This document shows, piece by piece, positions 15,942 to 23,592 of a stretch of 64,000 bases of DNA. Position 1 is the stretch's first letter. Each line of letters starts with the position of its first letter. The stretch is from an uncultured Fusobacterium sp. (GTDB lineage Bacteria; Fusobacteriota; Fusobacteriia; Fusobacteriales; Fusobacteriaceae), in NCBI GenBank assembly GCA_900541465.1, contig UQJY01000005.1, forward strand, positions 1 to 64,000, read 5' to 3'. The notes under the pieces were generated by a model that had not been told where the DNA came from, searched no databases, and saw only the letters and a list, made by a program, of their open reading frames with translations. Position numbers and translations under genes: made by a program.

Positions 15942-16523
15942 CTAAAAGATAACAACTCCTAAAACAGCTCCTGCAACAACAAGAATTATAGGATGAATTT
16001 TAGTTTTTAAAAGAATTAAGAAAGATACAGCTATTATTACAACACTTGGAAGATTAAAAACCATATCCATAAATGTTGCATTCATTGTACTTTCAACAGC
16101 ATTTTCTATTTTTGAAAAAATTATTCCATTTTTTATTCCAAATTTTATAGCTGCATAAAAAGTTATTCCTACAACAGCAGGTTTAAGCCCTGAAAGAGCC
16201 GCTTTGAAATTTTTTGAATGATAAACTTTTTCAAACACAGCACAAACTGCCACAACAACTATTATACTTGGAAGAGTTACACCAAGAGCTGCAGCCGCAA
16301 CTCCAAGAGGTCCGCCTAAAGAATATCCAAAACCAATGGCAAGGTTTATTCCAACCGGCCCGGGACAAACACCGGCTATTGCAACAACACTCGATAAAAT
16401 TTCAGGAGTAAGCATTATACCGTAATTATTAAGCTGCTGTTCAATAAGAGGTATCATTGTATAACCTCCACCAAAAGAGAAAAATCCAAGTTTAAAGAAA
16501 ATTATAAAAAGACTGTATAACAT
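15942..16523 (-). CDS. chrA: Chromate transporter family protein, second half-size subunit
   Basis: 193 aa with about six membrane spans. FFKLGFFSFGGGYTMIPLIE at the N terminus and VAGVCPGPVGINLA are the CHR family signatures (PF02417). The family exports or exchanges chromate or a related oxyanion. This is a short-chain member, paired with a homologous half-size gene directly upstream (1-nt overlap). The two probably form a heterodimer equal to one long-chain ChrA. The natural substrate in an anaerobe is uncertain. Confidence 0.88.
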   Translation of the reverse strand: MLYSLFIIFFKLGFFSFGGGYTMIPLIEQQLNNYGIMLTPEILSSVVAIAGVCPGPVGINLAIGFGYSLGGPLGVAAAALGVTLPSIIVVVAVCAVFEKVYHSKNFKAALSGLKPAVVGITFYAAIKFGIKNGIIFSKIENAVESTMNATFMDMVFNLPSVVIIAVSFLILLKTKIHPIILVVAGAVLGVVIF

Positions 16524-17080
16524 TATTTATCACCTCTTATCTTTTTATAAAGTTCCACTGCCCAGTTTATTCCAATTCCTGCAAACATAGAGATAATTAT
16601 TATAAGAGGCAGAGGAATATTGCTGTAGAAAAGTGAGACGAAGAAAGTTATCACTGTTATTATTCCATACCAATAATTTTTAAATGCTGTAAGAGCTATT
16701 TTATATGTTGCATACAAAATAAAGGCAACAACAACTCCGCTTACGCCTGTAAGTCCTTTTATAACATATGGATTGTCACTGATATTTGAAAATAAAACCA
16801 TTATGCTTGAAATTATTATAAGACAAGGAATAACACTTGCAGCAGCTCCAACGACTGCTCCCTTTAATCCGCAGGTAGTTTTTCCAATAAATATTGCAAT
16901 GTTAAGACCTATTGCTCCAGGAAGCCCCCCTGCAATAGAAACTATGTCTGCAAATTTATTTTTGTCCATAATTTTGTATTTTTCAACTATCTCTCTTTCA
17001 ATAAGAGGTATCATTGAATATCCTCCTCCAAAAGAGAAAAATCCTAAAGTGAAAAATGTTTTAAAGATTTTTCCTAACAT
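16523..17080 (-). CDS. chrA: Chromate transporter family protein, first half-size subunit
   Basis: 185 aa, the same family as the next gene: FFTLGFFSFGGGYSMIPLIE (about residues 9-28) and SIAGGLPGAIGLNIA. The two genes overlap by one base and are surely co-translated. GGGAGG precedes the ATG. Located 18 nt after the VOC gene, so a three-gene operon is likely. Confidence 0.88.
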   Translation of the reverse strand: MLGKIFKTFFTLGFFSFGGGYSMIPLIEREIVEKYKIMDKNKFADIVSIAGGLPGAIGLNIAIFIGKTTCGLKGAVVGAAASVIPCLIIISSIMVLFSNISDNPYVIKGLTGVSGVVVAFILYATYKIALTAFKNYWYGIITVITFFVSLFYSNIPLPLIIIISMFAGIGINWAVELYKKIRGDK

Positions 17081-17098
17081 TTTTTATTCCCTCCCAAA

Positions 17099-17485
17099 TT
17101 ATTTTCCATATACTTCCAGAGGGAGATTGTCCGGATCTTTAAAAAATGTAAATTTCTTTCCTGTAATTTCATCAATTCTTACAGGTTCTGTTTCAATACC
17201 TTTTTCATTAAGCTCCGCTGCTGTTTTTTCCACATCATCAACTTCAAAAGCTAAATGTCTAAGCCCTCTCGCTTCTGGAGAATTTACTCTTTCCGGCGGA
17301 TTTGGAAAAGAAAAAAGTTCTATCTGGTAAACTCCAGCAACTTTTAAATCAAGTTTATAAGAATTTCTCTCTTCTCTAAAAACTTCATTTTCAATTTCAA
17401 ATCCAAGTTTTTCTACATAAAATTCTTTTGATTTTTGATAATCTGAACAAATAACAGCAACATGATGTATTCTGTTGAATTTCAT
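17099..17485 (-). CDS. VOC/glyoxalase family protein
   Basis: 128-aa single-domain vicinal-oxygen-chelate protein (SMU1112c/YwbC type). Start MKFNRIHHVAVICSDY with metal His8/His9. Further candidate ligands are Glu in QIELFSF, His in RHLAFEVDD and Glu in PLEVYGK at the C terminus. Such proteins include lactoylglutathione lyase relatives and dioxygenases. The substrate here is unknown. First gene of the VOC-chrA-chrA group. Confidence 0.85.
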   Translation of the reverse strand: MKFNRIHHVAVICSDYQKSKEFYVEKLGFEIENEVFREERNSYKLDLKVAGVYQIELFSFPNPPERVNSPEARGLRHLAFEVDDVEKTAAELNEKGIETEPVRIDEITGKKFTFFKDPDNLPLEVYGK

Positions 17486-17617
17486 AGTCTCCCTCCTCTA
17501 AATAATATTTTTAATTTCAGTAAAAATTATATCACAGAACCATTGAAATATAAATCTCTATTTATCTATATTCCATTTTCTTTTGCCTTCTTTCTTAACC
17601 TGTTTCATAGATAAATT

Positions 17618-17651
17618 GAGACAGGCTCTCTTTTTAAAGATTACCTGTCTC
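17618..17651. terminator. Hairpin after carB
   Basis: GAGACAGG (17618-17625) pairs with CCTGTCTC (17644-17651). An upstream CCTGTTTC can pair with the same arm. The T run is good on the plus strand (ATTTCTTTTT) and weak on the minus strand, so termination of carB here is likely but not certain. Confidence 0.5.
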
Positions 17652-17680
17652 ATTTCTTTTTATATGTTTAATTTTTTATT

Positions 17681-20600
17681 TTATAATTTTGAAATATCGA
17701 ATATTTCAAGTTCTCCTGCTTTAAGATGTTTTTTCTCCATTCTTATTATTGCATTAAGAGTATCTATTGAAGTTAGAACTTCAACTCCATATTCTATAGC
17801 AGTTCTTCTCATTTTAAATCCATCTCTTTGAGCGTCATTTGCTTTTGTAGGTGTGTTGATTAAAAGATCAACTTTTCTGTTCATAAGCATTGTAAGAATA
17901 TTTGGCTCTTCCTCTCCAACTCTTCTTACAACTTCTGCTTTCACTCCATGTTCTTCAAGATATTTTTGAGTTCCTGCTGTTGCGAAAAGCTCACATCCAA
18001 GTTCGATTAATTCTTTTGCAACTGGTAAAAATTCTTCTTTATCTTTATCTCTTATTGTTAAAAGGACTTTTCTTCCTGAAACTTTATTAACTCTTTTTGC
18101 TGCAAGAAGTCCTTTATAGATTGCTTCGTCAACTGTATTTCCTATTCCTAAAACTTCCCCTGTTGATCTCATTTCAGGCCCAAGTGATACTTCTACATTT
18201 GATAATTTTTCTGTTGAGAACACTGGAACTTTTACTGCAACAACATTTGGTTTTTTATAAATTCCTGTTCCATAGCCAATTTCATGTAAAGTTTCCCCTA
18301 AAATAATTCTTGTAGCAATTTCAATTACAGGAAGACCTGAAATTTTAGAAATATATGGAACTGTTCTTGATGATCTTGGGTTTACTTCGATTACATAAAG
18401 TTCATTTTCATAAGCTATGAATTGAATGTTCATCATTCCTTTTGTTCCTAAAGCTTTTGAAATTTTAGCTGTGATTTCAAGAACTTTTTCTTCTGTTCCT
18501 TCATATAGATTTTGCTGAGGATATACTGTTATTGAGTCTCCAGAGTGAACTCCTGCTCTTTCTAGGTGTTCCATTATTCCAGGAATAAGTACATCTTCAC
18601 CGTCGCAGATTGCGTCAACTTCAAGTTCAATTCCGTTTAAGTATTTATCTATAAGAACTGGGTTTTCTGGGTCTCTGTCAAATGATGATTCAAGATATTT
18701 TACAAGGTTGTATTCATCATGGCAGATTTCCATTCCTTGTCCTCCAAGAACATAAGAAGGTCTTACAAGAACAGGATATTTTATTTCGTTTGCAATTTCA
18801 ATTCCGTGGTTGATATCCCAAACTGCTCTTCCTTTTGGTCTTTTTATATCAAGTTCTTCCATCATTTCTTCAAATTTTTCTCTATCTTCTGCTTCATCTA
18901 TTTTTTCTGCAGAAGTTCCAAGAATTTTTATTCCTCTTTCAGCAAGAGCATTTGCAAGTTTTATTGCTGTCTGTCCTCCAAATTGAAGAATTACTCCTTC
19001 TGGATTTTCTTTTTCAATTATATTTAAAACATCTTCTAAAATTAATGGTTCAAAATATAATCTGTCAGCTGTATTGTAGTCTGTTGAAACTGTTTCTGGG
19101 TTGTTGTTTATGATTATGCTTTCAATTCCCATTTTCTTTAATGTTTTTATTGAGTGAACTGTACAATAGTCAAATTCGATTCCTTGCCCGATTCTTATTG
19201 GCCCTGAACCGATAACTATTATTTTTCTTCTGTTTTCAACTTCTACTTCATCATGCTCATCATATGTTGAATATAAGTAAGATGTTTGTGCTTTAAATTC
19301 TGCAGCACAAGTATCAACTCTCTTATATGCAGGGATTATTCCGTGCTCAAGTCTTTTGCTTCTTATGTCTTCTTCACTTACACCCATAAGCTCTGCAATT
19401 CCTCTGTCAGAGAATCCTTTTTTCTTTAATTTTCTTAAGTATTCAACATCTAAATCTTTAAATTTAGTTTTCTTTAAAATTTCTTCCTGTTTTACAAGCC
19501 ATTCGATTTTTTCCATGAAGAACTTATCTATACCTGTAATTTTTTGTAATTTTTCTTTTATATATCCTCTTCTTAACATTTCAGCAACAACGAATATTCT
19601 TTCGTCGTCAGGTCTTACAACTGCTTTTTTTAGTTCTTCCATTGTAAGTTTTTTTACTGCCGGATGTTCTAAATTAAATCTTCCGATTTCAAGAGATTTT
19701 AATCCTTTTAAGAAAGCTGCTTCAAAGTTGTCTCCTATTGACATAACTTCTCCTGTTGCCATCATTTTTGTTCCAAGAACTTTGTTTGCATTTCTGAATT
19801 TATCAAATGGCCATTTAGGAATTTTTGCAACTATATAGTCGATTGTCGGCTCTGTGCAGGCATAAGATTCTCCTGTAACTTCATTTACAATTTCATCAAG
19901 AGTGTATCCTAAAGCAAGTTTTGTAGAAACTCTAGCTATTGGATATCCTGTTGCTTTTGATGCAAGAGCTGATGAACGAGAAACTCTTGGGTTAATTTCA
20001 ATTATTGCATATTTCATTGATTTTGGGTGAAGAGCAAATTGAACGTTACATCCTCCTATAACTCCAACTTCATCTAATATTTTTAATGCAGATTTTTTAA
20101 GCATAACTGCTTCTTTATGAGTTAAAGTTTGAGTAGGAGCAACAACTATTGAGTCTCCTGTGTGAATTCCAACTGGGTCAACGTTTTCCATATTACAAAT
20201 TGTAATACAGTTTCCGTTTTTGTCTCTCATTACTTCATATTCTATTTCTTTCCATCCAAGGATAGATTTTTCAATAAGAACTTGTCCAACTCTTGAAAGA
20301 GCAAGTCCTTTTAATAATATTTCTTCAAGTTCTTTAGGGTTGTTTGCAATTCCTCCCCCTGTTCCTCCCATTGTGTAAGCTGGTCTTACAACAACCGGGT
20401 ATCCTATTTCTTTTGCAACGTCTCTTCCATGCTCTAAACTTTCAACGATTTCACTTTCAATGCAAGGCTCTCCTATTTTCTCCATAGTTTCTCTGAAGAT
20501 TTCTCTGTCCTCACCTTTTTTTATTGACTCAACAGAAGTTCCTATTACTCTTACACCGTATTTTTCTAAAATTCCTTTTTCTGTAAGTTCAACAGCAAGG

Positions 20601-20887
20601 TTAAGAGCTGTCTGACCTCCCATTCCAGCAAGAAGTGAGTCAGGTCTTTCTTTAGCAATTACTTTCTCAACAAATTCTGCTGTAATCGGTTCAACATAAA
20701 TTCTGTCTGCAACAGTTTTGTCTGTCATTATTGTTGCCGGGTTTGAGTTTATTAATACAACTTCAATTCCTTCGCTTTTTAAAGTTTCACAGGCTTGTGT
20801 TCCTGAATAGTCAAATTCTGCTGCCTGTCCTATGATAATTGGTCCTGAACCTATTACTAATACTTTTTTTATTGATTTATCCAACAT
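17681..20887 (-). CDS. carB: Carbamoyl-phosphate synthase large subunit
   Basis: Makes carbamoyl phosphate from ammonia, bicarbonate and two ATP, for pyrimidine and arginine synthesis. 1068 aa, full length, with two homologous ATP-grasp halves: [17 protein letters not shown] at the N terminus and [16 protein letters not shown] in the second half. The C-terminal allosteric MGS-like domain includes NTPTK. The ATP-grasp motifs [18 protein letters not shown] and [15 protein letters not shown] are both intact, so both phosphorylation steps should work. The gene starts 31 nt after carA. In this organism the small subunit lacks its catalytic residues, so CarB may be fed by free ammonia. Confidence 0.97.
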   Translation of the reverse strand: MLDKSIKKVLVIGSGPIIIGQAAEFDYSGTQACETLKSEGIEVVLINSNPATIMTDKTVADRIYVEPITAEFVEKVIAKERPDSLLAGMGGQTALNLAVELTEKGILEKYGVRVIGTSVESIKKGEDREIFRETMEKIGEPCIESEIVESLEHGRDVAKEIGYPVVVRPAYTMGGTGGGIANNPKELEEILLKGLALSRVGQVLIEKSILGWKEIEYEVMRDKNGNCITICNMENVDPVGIHTGDSIVVAPTQTLTHKEAVMLKKSALKILDEVGVIGGCNVQFALHPKSMKYAIIEINPRVSRSSALASKATGYPIARVSTKLALGYTLDEIVNEVTGESYACTEPTIDYIVAKIPKWPFDKFRNANKVLGTKMMATGEVMSIGDNFEAAFLKGLKSLEIGRFNLEHPAVKKLTMEELKKAVVRPDDERIFVVAEMLRRGYIKEKLQKITGIDKFFMEKIEWLVKQEEILKKTKFKDLDVEYLRKLKKKGFSDRGIAELMGVSEEDIRSKRLEHGIIPAYKRVDTCAAEFKAQTSYLYSTYDEHDEVEVENRRKIIVIGSGPIRIGQGIEFDYCTVHSIKTLKKMGIESIIINNNPETVSTDYNTADRLYFEPLILEDVLNIIEKENPEGVILQFGGQTAIKLANALAERGIKILGTSAEKIDEAEDREKFEEMMEELDIKRPKGRAVWDINHGIEIANEIKYPVLVRPSYVLGGQGMEICHDEYNLVKYLESSFDRDPENPVLIDKYLNGIELEVDAICDGEDVLIPGIMEHLERAGVHSGDSITVYPQQNLYEGTEEKVLEITAKISKALGTKGMMNIQFIAYENELYVIEVNPRSSRTVPYISKISGLPVIEIATRIILGETLHEIGYGTGIYKKPNVVAVKVPVFSTEKLSNVEVSLGPEMRSTGEVLGIGNTVDEAIYKGLLAAKRVNKVSGRKVLLTIRDKDKEEFLPVAKELIELGCELFATAGTQKYLEEHGVKAEVVRRVGEEEPNILTMLMNRKVDLLINTPTKANDAQRDGFKMRRTAIEYGVEVLTSIDTLNAIIRMEKKHLKAGELEIFDISKL

Positions 20888-20918
20888 TATTTATTTCCTC
20901 CTAAAATTTCTCAAACGA

Positions 20919-21953
20919 TTAAACAAGTTTTAAAAAGTTTACAAAAACATCTTTTGGACTTTCATATAAGTCTGGCATAAATTGTACACCAACAACTTTT
21001 AAATCATCATTTTTCATTCCTTCTATTGTTTTTACATTTACTCCCTGATGAGTCATTTCCATTCCTTCAGGAAGTTCTTCAACAACATATCCTGCATTTT
21101 GAGAAGTAGTTATTATTTTTCCTGCTGCCATATCTCTTACAGGATATCCTCCTCTGTGTCCGTATTTAAGTTTTGCAACTTTTCCTCCTAGAGCAAGAGC
21201 TATAACCTGATGCCCTAAAACTTCTCCGAATACAGAAATTTTTCCTATAACTTTTTTAAGTTCTTCTATTGTTTCTGTAAGGTCAGCTGGATTTCCAGGT
21301 CCGTTTGAAACCACAAGAGCAGATAAATTTTCATTTAAAATTTCTTCAGCTTTTGTGTTGTATGGGAATACAACAACGTTAAATCCTTGAGATTCAAGAT
21401 AAGCTAATGTGCTTTTCTTAACTCCTAAATCAAGAACTCCTATTCTTTTTCCTTCACCTTTGATTTCATATTTTTCTTTACAGCTTACTTCACTCACTGC
21501 ATTTTTATTTGAAAAACTGTTAAATCTTTCTTGAATTTCTTTTTTTGTTAAATCTTCTGCTGTAATTATAGCTTTCATTGAACCATTATCTCTTATAATC
21601 TGAGTAAGGTATCTTGTATCTATTCCTTTAAATCCTGTAACATTGTATTGTCTTAAGAAACCGTCAAGAGTCATTTCACATCTGAAATTGTTTGGCAGTT
21701 TTGCATCTTCTTTAATAATAAGAGCTTTTAACTGAACTTTGTCTGATTCCATATCTTCAGTGTTGATACCATAGTTTCCTATCATAGGATAAGTCATTAC
21801 CATCATCATTCCATGTCCTGCAGGATCTGTAAGCATTTCCTGATATCCTGTCATTCCTGTGTTGAACGAAATTTCTCCTACTGAATCTGCAAGTTCTCCA
21901 AAGATTTTTCCTTCAAAGACCTTCCCATTTTCAAGAATTAATTTTCCTTTCAT
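20919..21953 (-). CDS. carA: Carbamoyl-phosphate synthase small subunit, glutaminase triad missing
   Basis: The fold is clearly CarA (344 aa): N-terminal GEISFNTGMTGYQEMLTDP, TYPMIGNYG, and the class I amidotransferase part with SNGPGNPAD and GHRGGYPV. The nucleophile motif GICLGHQ is replaced by GEVLGHQ, so Val245 stands where Cys should be. The HPE pair is replaced by MPD (Met326, Asp328), and SQNHG is SQNAG. The nucleotides at these sites are unambiguous. Glutamine hydrolysis should therefore be impossible. The subunit may be kept to hold CarB in an active, ammonia-using form. Its start has GGGAGG upstream and lies downstream of an attenuator. Confidence 0.93.
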   Translation of the reverse strand: MKGKLILENGKVFEGKIFGELADSVGEISFNTGMTGYQEMLTDPAGHGMMMVMTYPMIGNYGINTEDMESDKVQLKALIIKEDAKLPNNFRCEMTLDGFLRQYNVTGFKGIDTRYLTQIIRDNGSMKAIITAEDLTKKEIQERFNSFSNKNAVSEVSCKEKYEIKGEGKRIGVLDLGVKKSTLAYLESQGFNVVVFPYNTKAEEILNENLSALVVSNGPGNPADLTETIEELKKVIGKISVFGEVLGHQVIALALGGKVAKLKYGHRGGYPVRDMAAGKIITTSQNAGYVVEELPEGMEMTHQGVNVKTIEGMKNDDLKVVGVQFMPDLYESPKDVFVNFLKLV

Positions 21954-21977
21954 TAAAAACCTCCCAAAATATTATCT

Positions 21978-22008
21978 AAAAAAAAAGATATAACGTTTGT
22001 TATATCTT
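21978..22008 (-). terminator. car operon attenuator hairpin
   Basis: GATATAAC pairs with GTTATATC around AAAC on the minus strand, followed by T9. The stop codon of the leader ORF (TAA, 22002-22000) is inside the 5' arm, so a ribosome reaching it must melt the terminator. It lies before carA. Confidence 0.85.
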
Positions 22009-22116
22009 AGCTACAAAATTAAATATAAAATTGAAAAATATAAAAAAAGCATTAAAAAATGAGCTAATTCCAGAAAAAATGTTATTCTTAAAATTCTTCC
22101 ATTCTCTCCTTCTCAT
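22000..22116 (-). CDS. car operon leader peptide (38 aa)
   Basis: ATG at 22116-22114, stop at 22002-22000. A GTG at 22125 in the same frame is closer to the GGGAGG site (41 aa). The peptide begins RRREWKNFK, then NNIFSGISSFF, then a long Phe/Ile/Asn run coded almost only by U-rich codons. The RR..K....IFSG[FI]S core is shared with the pyr leader at 9609-9722. Promoter, U-rich leader ORF and overlapping terminator match UTP-sensing, translation-coupled attenuation as in E. coli pyrBI. Confidence 0.72.
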   Translation of the reverse strand: MRRREWKNFKNNIFSGISSFFNAFFIFFNFIFNFVAKI

Positions 22117-22154
22117 CTTTTCCACTTGCCTCCCAGATTTTATTTCTGAAGAAG

Positions 22155-22183
22155 AGTATACTTCAAAAAATAAATTTTGTCAA
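22155..22183 (-). promoter_or_regulatory. car operon promoter
   Basis: Minus-strand TTGACA (22178-22183), a 17-bp spacer, then TATACT (22155-22160). The -10 is identical to that of the pyr promoter. The start near 22148 gives a leader of about 195 nt. Confidence 0.8.
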
Positions 22184-22282
22184 TAAATTTTTTGTTTTAA
22201 CTTTATCAAAATTTATATATTTTTTTAATTTTTCTTTTATGATATAATTTATACATAATGGTTTAATATTGGGAGGATTTTT

Positions 22283-22660
22283 ATGGAATTCATTATTATT
22301 ACAAATAATCCAAAAGTTTATAATTTTTACAAAGAAACTGATGAAATTATTTTTTTAAAAGGAAAAACTCTGCTTCAGCTTTTAGAAGAAATTAACAACT
22401 ATGTCATAAAAGGGCATAAAATTTTAAGCGACCCAATAGTATCACACATTGAAAACAGCAGCAATCCTTTTAAAACGATTTTAATTTCAAAATATCCTGC
22501 TGAAAATAATATGAGTTCTCTTGATATTATCGGAGGTGTATTGCAGATTGCAGAAAAACTTCCTGCTCCTCTTCCTCTTACAACAGATGAAAATATTCTT
22601 GAGGAGTTCAGATTTATAGATCTTAACCTTATTATAAACAGCATAAAAGAATTAAATTAA
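22283..22660 (+). CDS. GrdX-like protein
   Basis: 125 aa, soluble. It starts with IIITNNPKVYNF, followed by a short predicted alpha/beta domain with GHKILSDPIVSHI. These resemble GrdX, a small protein of unknown function often coded with selenoprotein glycine/sarcosine reductases. That link would fit the tRNA-Sec of this genome, but no grd gene is nearby. Assignment is from memory of the family and is tentative. GGGAGG precedes the ATG. The gene is 16 nt upstream of an EAL-like gene, so they form an operon. Confidence 0.5.
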   Translation: MEFIIITNNPKVYNFYKETDEIIFLKGKTLLQLLEEINNYVIKGHKILSDPIVSHIENSSNPFKTILISKYPAENNMSSLDIIGGVLQIAEKLPAPLPLTTDENILEEFRFIDLNLIINSIKELN

Positions 22661-22676
22661 TAAAAGGGGGATATCT

Positions 22677-23333
22677 ATGACAGCAAATAATCTTTTTAAA
22701 CAGCTTATTGAAAAAGCAGAATTCAGATTTATCCCTGTATATGATTTAAGAGATAATTCTGTTTATGGATATAAAATTATAAAAGACTTTGATGCAGTGG
22801 GCTTTCCAAATAAAGAGGAAGTTTATGATTTTGCCTTTGATGAGGGGATATTAGAATTTTTTCTTGTAAAACTTCAAGAAAGAGTTTATCAGGCAGCTGA
22901 GGAGCTTGGATATTTAAACTGTAAACTTTTTCACACAATAAGAGTAAATTATATAGGAGATGCCTACTATTTTTCATCTGCAATGGACAGATTAAGTTCA
23001 AAATTTCATTTAAAAAAAGAAAATATTATCTTTGAACTTAAAGGGGCAAGCGACTGGAAAAATCTCGATCAATTTTTGGAAGCCATTGAAGATGAAGATG
23101 ACGAAGAAGAGTGTGCCATCATGTTTAAAGAAACTCCTGAGTTTCCTTTAAATATAAATATGATACGCTATCTTGACCCCAGCTTTGTAGAAGCTATGTC
23201 TCTTGAATCTGTAAAAAATTTGAAAGAAGATAAAGAAGTAGAAAGTAAAATTATCTTTAAGATTCCTAAAGATAAAAATTATTCTAATGAAGAACTTTTA
23301 AAAGCCGGAGTGGACTTAGCCTATACTTTATAA
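22677..23333 (+). CDS. Degenerate EAL-like domain protein
   Basis: 218 aa, soluble. FRFIPVYDLRDNSVYGYKII (about residues 17-36), then F..A...G.LEFFLVKLQERVYQAA, follows the start of an EAL (c-di-GMP phosphodiesterase) domain. The catalytic E-x-L position is occupied by Tyr-Lys-Ile. No convincing metal-binding Asn, Asp-Asp or Glu motifs are visible, and an acidic insertion (EDEDDEEE) lies near residue 140. It is probably not an enzyme; it may be a binding or scaffold protein. The family match is by pattern only. GGGGG precedes the ATG. Confidence 0.45.
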   Translation: MTANNLFKQLIEKAEFRFIPVYDLRDNSVYGYKIIKDFDAVGFPNKEEVYDFAFDEGILEFFLVKLQERVYQAAEELGYLNCKLFHTIRVNYIGDAYYFSSAMDRLSSKFHLKKENIIFELKGASDWKNLDQFLEAIEDEDDEEECAIMFKETPEFPLNINMIRYLDPSFVEAMSLESVKNLKEDKEVESKIIFKIPKDKNYSNEELLKAGVDLAYTL

Positions 23334-23341
23334 AAATATAC

Positions 23342-23384
23342 TGTTACTTTTCTTTTTTCAAAAAAAGAAAAGTAACCAAAAGAA
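23342..23384. repeat. Hairpin repeat GTTACTTTTC...GAAAAGTAAC
   Basis: A long A/T stem (GTTACTTTTCTTTTTT with its complement) followed by CAAAAGAA. The same element occurs at about 40491-40530. It may end transcription of the preceding gene. Confidence 0.6.
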
Positions 23385-23391
23385 TATTGGA

Positions 23392-23584
23392 GCTGTTGCA
23401 AATCTGTAAAAATAAAATTTTATACCGTGAAAATATTTTTTATTTATATTGTTCGTTTCACTAAAAATGACAAACTCACTTCGTTCAAACATGTCATTTT
23501 TTAACGTTCAACTCACTTCATAAATCACAAAAATATTTTCAATCTCCTAAAATTTTATTTTTACAATTTAGAAAATGCAACAGC
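23392..23584 (-). repeat. Dispersed non-coding repeat, copy C (MITE-like)
   Basis: Ends are inverted: GCTGTTGCA...TAAAAATAAAATTTTA at the left and TAAAATTTTATTTTTA...TGCAACAGC at the right. The centre carries AAAAATGACA...TGTCATTTTT around AAACTCACTTCGTTC. It matches copy D at 56951-57107 almost base for base. On the other strand its core matches copies A and B. It has no coding capacity. It lies between two convergent genes. Confidence 0.7.
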
Positions 23585-23592
23585 CCTATTTT

